Made by a program: the position numbers and the translations under genes
In this document: piece by piece, positions 58,826 through 64,000 of the stretch
Layout: each line of letters begins with the position of its first letter
Position numbering within the stretch: position 1 is the first letter of the stretch
Notes under the pieces: model-generated
What the model was told of the DNA's origin: nothing
Seen by the model: only the letters and a program-made list of their open reading frames with translations
The model's database searches: none
NCBI RefSeq assembly: GCF_003573695.1
Contig: NW_020621603.1
Location: forward strand, 18,091,116-18,155,115
Length of the DNA stretch: 64,000 bases
Source: Papaver somniferum
Taxonomy: Eukaryota; Streptophyta; Magnoliopsida; Ranunculales; Papaveraceae
Direction: 5' to 3'

Positions 58826-59334
58826 TATCAAAATCAAAACTGAAAATTATGAATAATTGATTGGAGATTAATGGTAGTGGATCGGGTATATGATGATTGA
58901 GATAACTCAAAAGGACGAGGTATGAATCGGGATTGTAATTCTGAAATTACTGAAATTGATCGGTTGATTGGGGATGATCATAAATCCACAGTTTACATAG
59001 CCTAGAATTCAAGTCGGGTTCTAGTTTGGAATATTTAAGAAAGATTCATAAATTTATTTAGGCTAAGTGCCGCTCTTTTGTTTTGATTTTTGGAACTTCT
59101 TTTCTCCGGCCGGGGAGGTCAAGCCATACCTAAAGAAATTCTCCCCCTCGGTTAAATTTTATTTAGGTGAAAGTTGGTGGAAAATCCCATACTTCGTGAC
59201 CCACCGTACTAAAATTGCAGGAGGAGAGAAGCATTGCCCCTCGTTCGTCCGACCCCTCACAGGATTTTTCCCGGTTATATTGGGCATCAACGTAGAATTG
59301 TTGGGATAAAAATTCTACTTACTTTGTGTTGGGG
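58826..59334. other. Intergenic; upstream of the second F-box gene
   Basis: No gene was seen. The right part (59040-59320) is an unidentified GC-richer piece. Confidence 0.4.
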
Positions 59335-60030
59335 TTAAATTGCAAATGCAATCCCAAGGTTGTGAAAATGCCACCGACGTTAGGAAAAATATTGAAATGC
59401 CTCAAAATCTTATCAAAGTGTCTCATTCCGTTAATTTTACCGTTAGAAAAGGTTAAGTGATCAAATTAACACACATGTGGTCCCGCACGTGTGATAAGAT
59501 GACATTTATACTCTTATGAAAAATAAGCTGATATAAGGGGGACTGTTTTGGCTTCTGCCAATTTGCCCATCGTGTATAAAACAGGTGAGATTTCGACACG
59601 TGGCAATTCTATAAAATGGACAGATGCAGATGAAGGGATATGTTTTAACGAAACATTAGTTGTTGTTTTTTTTACAAATGATCAGCGTGTCCTATTAACT
59701 AGAATTGCGACACGTTTGACACTAGTTACATCATTTCAAATTAACGGCTACAGATAAAGTGCACAATTAGAAGATAAAGCGCAGATAAACTGAAATTATG
59801 TCAACTCATGAATTAAGAAATAAAACCATCATGTCGGGCGCTATTTCTGTCGAAGGGCAAAAGAGAGCATTCATAACACTTTTGACCAGTCAAAATCTGT
59901 CAAAATGCCCATTTTGACTATTATAGGTAAAATTAACGGAATGGGGCATTTTGATATGAATTTGGGGCATTTCAATCTTTTCCGTAACGTCCGGGACATT
60001 TTCACAACCTTATGATCAATTTTGGGTTTA
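59335..60030. mobile_element. TIR element (MITE), about 0.7 kb
   Basis: AAGGTTGTGAAAATGCCACC ... ATTCCGTTAATTTTACC on the left (about 59357-59445) is mirrored on the right (about 59928-60013, reverse complement AAGGTTGTGAAAATGTCC ... ATTCCGTTAATTTTACC). Arms are about 100 bp and diverged. There is no coding sequence; the TSD was not resolved. Superfamily unknown, possibly MULE-like because of the long TIR. Confidence 0.8.
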
Positions 60031-60111
60031 GCTAGCGGGATAAATATCCTCTCTGGACCGATTCTTTTTAACTGATTCATTAATTTGATTTTGACAATGA
60101 AACTTTTTTTT

Positions 60112-61048
60112 AAGGTTTTACCTATTCACCACCCATGTTTTTCCTATTTGCCACTCCTCTCACAATTTCTAAGATAACTCTACTTTCTCCTATTTACCAC
60201 CTAAAAAGTCAAACTAAATTTACCAATAACTATTGTCACTCTTAGTTTTCTTCTTCTTCACTAATCTAAAACCATTAACCCTAAGTTATAAATTAAAAAC
60301 TATTAACCCTAAGTTATAAATTAAAATCTAATTATTTCTTAATATATTATCATTCAATGTTCAAGAAATAAACGAAAATCAATCCGCGAGTAAAACCATT
60401 GCTATCACGAGAATCATGTTATCGTTAATTAGGCATCTTGCTGTAATTTTACGATTTTTCATACTCGTATTAAATTTATCAAAACTAGTGAAAGTACCCC
60501 GCAACAATTAAATTATTTAATGTGCTGATGAATATGATTTAGTGCCAATGAATTTTGGAAGTACTCAAATTAATTTGTGGAATGAATATTCTTTGGCTAC
60601 ACAATCAAAACGTTAGAAAGCAAGAACAGGTGTACTCTTAGCCGTTCATAGTTTTTTTATCCAAGTTTGATAGCTATTCATGGTGGCGGGATCATGTTAA
60701 TTTAGAGGATTTTAAAGTCTAACCAACCTAAAATCAAATCAAAGGTAGAAGAAAGAATTTAAAAAAAAATGTGAGTGGAGGTAGTGGTCGGTGGGTGGAG
60801 GAATAGTAGAAGTAGCTTGCCGGCTGGTGGATATCAGTAGAAGATGGTGGTTGCCGGTAGATATGGAGAAGAAAATTTTCTAAGTTTAGGGTTTTGTTAT
60901 TGATTTACGTTAGGTATAAATAAAAAAGTCAAGGAGTAGTATTTAGGATTTATGAAGAAATATATGGGTGGTAAATAAGAAGAATGGAGGTGGGAATCAA
61001 CGTGGGTGGCCAATAAGAAAAATGTAGGTGACAAATAGGTGAAACCTT
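60112..61048. mobile_element. TIR element (MITE), about 0.94 kb
   Basis: The left AAGGTTTTACCTATTCACC and right (reverse complement) AAGGTTTCACCTATTTGTC ends begin arms of about 100 bp. The arms share TTTTTCCTATTTGCCAC-like, TATTTACCACC and AAAAAGTCAA phrases. It has no coding sequence and lies next to the 3' end of the LINE remnant. Confidence 0.8.
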
Positions 61049-62345
61049 TTTTAATGCAAAGAGAAAAGATTTTATTGCTTAATGAGTTTGAGTTACAAAA
61101 TTTGCTTCCTCGTGTATTGCATAGACAACAAAATTTGGTGGAAAGTTTTGCCAAGTCTTACAAACTCTAAAGATCCTAGTGTTTTTTTGCTAGTGAATCC
61201 TCAGACTTATTAAAATGAACTTGCATTTCCATAAATGATTTTTGCGAAGTTTAGTCCTGATATCTAAAATAATATAACGGTTCTCTCATGCTGCCTTGTC
61301 AGCATCTTTGGTCAGCGCCTCCACCACGACATGCGCATCCAGTTCAAAACTAACTTATTGTAGGTTGAGTTCTTCAACCCATTTCATATCTTGTAGCAAC
61401 CCCTGACATTCAGCATGTCTCACAGTTGTGCATCCATCTACATAGGAGCATCGCCTGCTCGAATTTTCCTGCAAAATTTCTTAGGATTAGTACAATTCTT
61501 TAATGGCTGCGTCACAACATATAGAGGAATAAGGTTTGTCATGTGGTATCCAGTGATTCTGTCCTAATTCTTGGATTGTGACATTTTCCTTAGCCACATG
61601 ACTTTAGTCTTTCATTGTTAGGAACAATATTTTATATACGTGATACGCTTCCAGAGAAAGTGCTTAACTCTTGAGAGAGTATCAATTCCCTAAACTTTCT
61701 TGTACATTTTTGCTTCATCTTCATCATAAAACTCCTACATGTTAATCTTAACTTCTACCAATCTTTTATATGCTGACTTGGCGGTGAAGTTTCCATTGTG
61801 AGTCAGAGTCCATATCAACTTATCTGAACTTGTTGCAGGAATACGCATATGAAGTATCTTTTTGCATCTTCTTGTGTAAACAGTCGTCTCACCAGATATG
61901 TTTTCCACGTGTATGGGAATCAATCAGATCGCTAACTTTAGCCTAGTTTGCTACTTCCTCCTCATTGACTGTTGCAATGGGTGGATTTTGTAAGCCTTGA
62001 ATCCAGTTTTCTTTCTGAATCTGGATACTTGACTCATCTCTCACTAACCAGAAGTTGTGTCTTCTCACGAAATCCATACTACCATGTATACTCTGTCATG
62101 CCCGAATAGAATTATTTTTCTTCTTTGCATGTAAAGAAGTTGTAGCTGGAAAGTATCTTTGTTTTAGGAAGGAGGCTCTTAAATGGTCTTGTTGATGGCA
62201 AAGTCTCTACGCAACTTTTGTCATAAGGGCTTGATTGAAGCAGGCTAAGTCCCTAAAACCCATTTTTCCAGTAGCTTTGTCTCGACAGATTCTAGGCCAT
62301 GCATCAATATAAAGACCTCCTCCATCTTGTTTGCTAATTCAGGTC
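61049..62345 (-). pseudogene. LINE (L1-type) 3' remnant: RT end, zinc-binding region, RNase H
   Basis: On minus from about 62340: GGLYIDAWPRICRDKATGKMGF, then RDLACFNQAL, the C-terminal end of plant LINE RTs (WxxICxPKxxGGLGFRDLxxFNxAL). Next is the zf-RVT region (61735-61923: DKLIWTLTHNGNFTAKSAYKRL). An RNase H remnant (about 61290-61440) reads HAECQGLLQDMKWVEEL and FELDAHVVVEALTKDADKAA. An A-run near 61050 may be the poly(A) tail. It has many stops and frameshifts and is a 5'-truncated copy, as is usual for LINEs. Confidence 0.8.
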
Positions 62346-62455
62346 AAAAAAATCCAAGCTTTTATGCCTAATTGTTATCTTTTATGGATGATACAGATTT
62401 GGGTTTATACCTTATTTAGAAATAAAATAAACCCCTTAATAGGAGATTACACTGT

Positions 62456-62598
62456 AATGATACGACCCTCCACCGATATTGTCCCCCCTTAGCCACTGCG
62501 GTCACTCGGCAGTATGAGGTTTTCAACGGGCATCGTTGCGGCTATCCAGCAGCAACTTCGCGAGAGGTCACCCATCCCTGAATTACTCCTGCCCGAGC
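62456..62598 (-). repeat. 5S-rRNA-like segment, Cassandra-type TRIM fragment
   Basis: On minus, GGGATGGGTGACCTCTCGCG resembles the 5S rRNA box C region (GGATGGGTGACCTCC), preceded by GCTCGGGCAGGAGTAATTC (compare 5S GCTTGGGCGAGAGTAGTAC). The plus-strand CACTCGGCAGTATGAGGTTT and ACGGGCATCGTTGCGGCTAT are like the rest of Cassandra LTRs, which carry 5S sequence. It starts TGTAATGATACGACCC at about 62452. It is truncated at 62598 where another LTR starts. Confidence 0.55.
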
Positions 62599-64000
62599 TG
62601 ATAGACGCATTTATGTGTCTAATATAGCTCATTTGTATATATTGTTAGTACTCGATATTGTACTTATTTGGTTATTTTATGTATTTGTAGGTGTTTTTGG
62701 AAAATAATCTCTTGCGGCGAATTTGGCTAAAAATGTGGCATTTGGACCTCCGTTGATAACGTACCGGAAGCGCCTCAGAAGTGTACCGGAAGTATCCCAG
62801 AAATACCCCGGAGGAACCCCAAAAAAAGTGCGGAAAATGCCCCAGAGGACACTTGCTATACGGACCCTTGATTTTGGATAAGGGGTAACCTAATTACTAA
62901 GGGGTGACCCATTTCCAGGCATCTGCTAAAGGGAGACCAGCCACAGATAAGGGGAGGTCAACTTCTCAAATTTAAAAGCAAATTTTGGCGGGAAAATGCA
63001 TGCAGCGTCTGGCAGATTTGAAGATCGAATTTTGGACGTGATTTTAAGAGATTCAATTGCTGTATTTGGTACGTATGGACTCTGCATGACTAAACAGGCC
63101 TGATACAATCAATTGGACCCAACCAATTGGGCTGGAATGGCCGAGAGAGAGTTTCAAAGTCTCAACAGAGAGACGTGTTCTGTTTCGAGTTCAGGAGATT
63201 TTTGAGAGATTTCTGGAGGACTTTGACGTTGGATTAACATGTACATGGTCTTATTCAAGTCTAGGAAAGAGTTTGGTAGCTATTTTATAGATAACAGCAC
63301 GTGAAAAAGCTCAACAGAAGCGATTATTCTCTCAACAGCGCAGAGAAGAAAAAGAAAGAAAAAGTCGGAATTTATACGAGATATTTGGGGTCTGTGGGAT
63401 ATATAAGAGTTGTTTCAAGTCATTAAAGGGGTTAGAAACCCTTAGGAGAGAGTTAGGAGGAGTTTAGAGACGAGTAGAGGAAGTTACAGAGAATTGGTGC
63501 TGCTGCTGCTGCTGCCATTGAAGAACCTGAAGAACACGAAGAACAGACTCGCAGAGTCCGTCGTTCTTCAGCAGTCTTATTTCAAAACCAACTGTCGTTG
63601 TTTTACAGCAGTTAGTGCTACTATCGTTGTTTTTAAGACCCTTCCACTTTGTAACAGTGACGCTGTAACATTTATACAGCGTTGCAAACTTCTTTTTACA
63701 CCATTTTCATCAATAAAAACACATTATTAAGCCATGAATACATCTTATGATCATGTTTTTGGGATGAGGAGCTAAACCCAATCCAAGGGGTGACAGAGGA
63801 AGCCATTCTCACAATAATTATGTGGTAATCTCTATTTTATTAATTTATGCAATATTTTTATATGATTAATTGCATTGATAAAAATGATTTAAATGGTTTT
63901 TATTAATCAACTGTGTTTTCCCTTGATAATGCATGCTTAGTTTTAGACTCTTGATGCATTATACTTGTGATTAACATTTGATATTTTGGAAAATCTTCTC
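62599..64000 (+). mobile_element. Start of an LTR retroelement (partial, runs off the window)
   Basis: TGATAGACGCATTTATGTGT begins abruptly at 62599 inside the 5S-like segment, consistent with an insertion. The region has LTR-like layout: U3 with direct short repeats (CGGAAG...CCCAGAA), a TATA box at 63400, a transcribed GCTGCTGCTGCTGCTGCC stretch (63500) and AATAAAAACACATT (about 63711). A 78-codon frame (63494-63730) has no domain. No internal genes lie within the window, so the assignment is tentative. Confidence 0.5.
63400..63407 (+). promoter_or_regulatory. TATA box in the right-hand LTR
   Basis: TATATAAG in the context GTGGGATATATAAGAGTTG, the best TATA-box match in this region. Confidence 0.5.

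Noticed and set aside
59548..59757. 69-codon plus frame inside the MITE
   Set aside because: No domain; it lies between the inverted repeats of a non-coding element.
1..64000. tRNA genes and intact rRNA genes
   Set aside because: No cloverleaf with A and B boxes was recognised by eye. The only rRNA-like sequence is the 5S-like fragment near 62.5 kb, which is incomplete.

Overview
This is plant nuclear DNA, most likely from a eudicot with a repeat-rich genome; I cannot name the species. The grounds are GT-AG introns, plant-type MULE, pogo/Emigrant, Copia, Ty3/Gypsy and LINE elements, plant F-box and GDSL-lipase families, and AT-rich intergenic DNA. There is nothing bacterial in it, and no intact housekeeping gene. 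Most of the window is layers of transposable elements at different stages of decay. A run of 99 Ns flanked by poly-C and an indel-rich Copia copy show that parts of the assembly are unreliable.

Region 1 (1-15.2 kb). A 600-bp palindrome (205-801) precedes a 10-kb Mutator-like element (1463-11450) with 40-bp terminal inverted repeats. The element carries three genes: a plant-mobile-domain (PMD) gene, a small Myb/SANT-like gene, and a convergent FAR1-like/MULE transposase with a SWIM finger and a C-terminal OTU protease domain. Its non-coding DNA holds four arrays, about 27 units in all, of a 33-40 nt unit made of two inverted half-sites (TTACGGTTGGTAA and TTACCAACCGTAA) around a non-conserved centre. 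Next to it are a 1.39-kb element (11550-12939, perfect 8-bp TSD) and a 0.32-kb element (14910-15228, 9-bp TSD). Both have the same architecture with different motifs. A pogo/Emigrant-Lemi1 element lies between them. These arrays are the best candidate in the window for an undescribed system.

Region 2 (15.8-28.5 kb). A membrane-protein gene remnant is cut by a non-coding Copia-like LTR element (A, 16537-28529). Element A is itself split by a second non-coding LTR element (B, 22138-27736, TSD ATGGG). B shares a block of about 240 bp with the Gypsy element downstream.

Region 3 (28.5-39.0 kb). Copia elements on the minus strand are arranged as LTR-body-LTR-body-partial LTR-partial body. The body genes are broken.

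Region 4 (39.0-52.1 kb). A Tat-like Ty3/Gypsy element on the plus strand holds gag, protease, RT, RNase H and integrase remnants. A five-exon antisense gene lies between integrase and the 3' LTR. The 5' LTR is missing.

Region 5 (52.1-64 kb). This is the most gene-like part: an F-box pseudogene (+), a GDSL esterase/lipase pseudogene (-), and a second F-box gene (-). They are followed by two TIR elements, a LINE 3' remnant (-), a 5S-rRNA-like/Cassandra-like fragment, and the start of another LTR that runs off the window.
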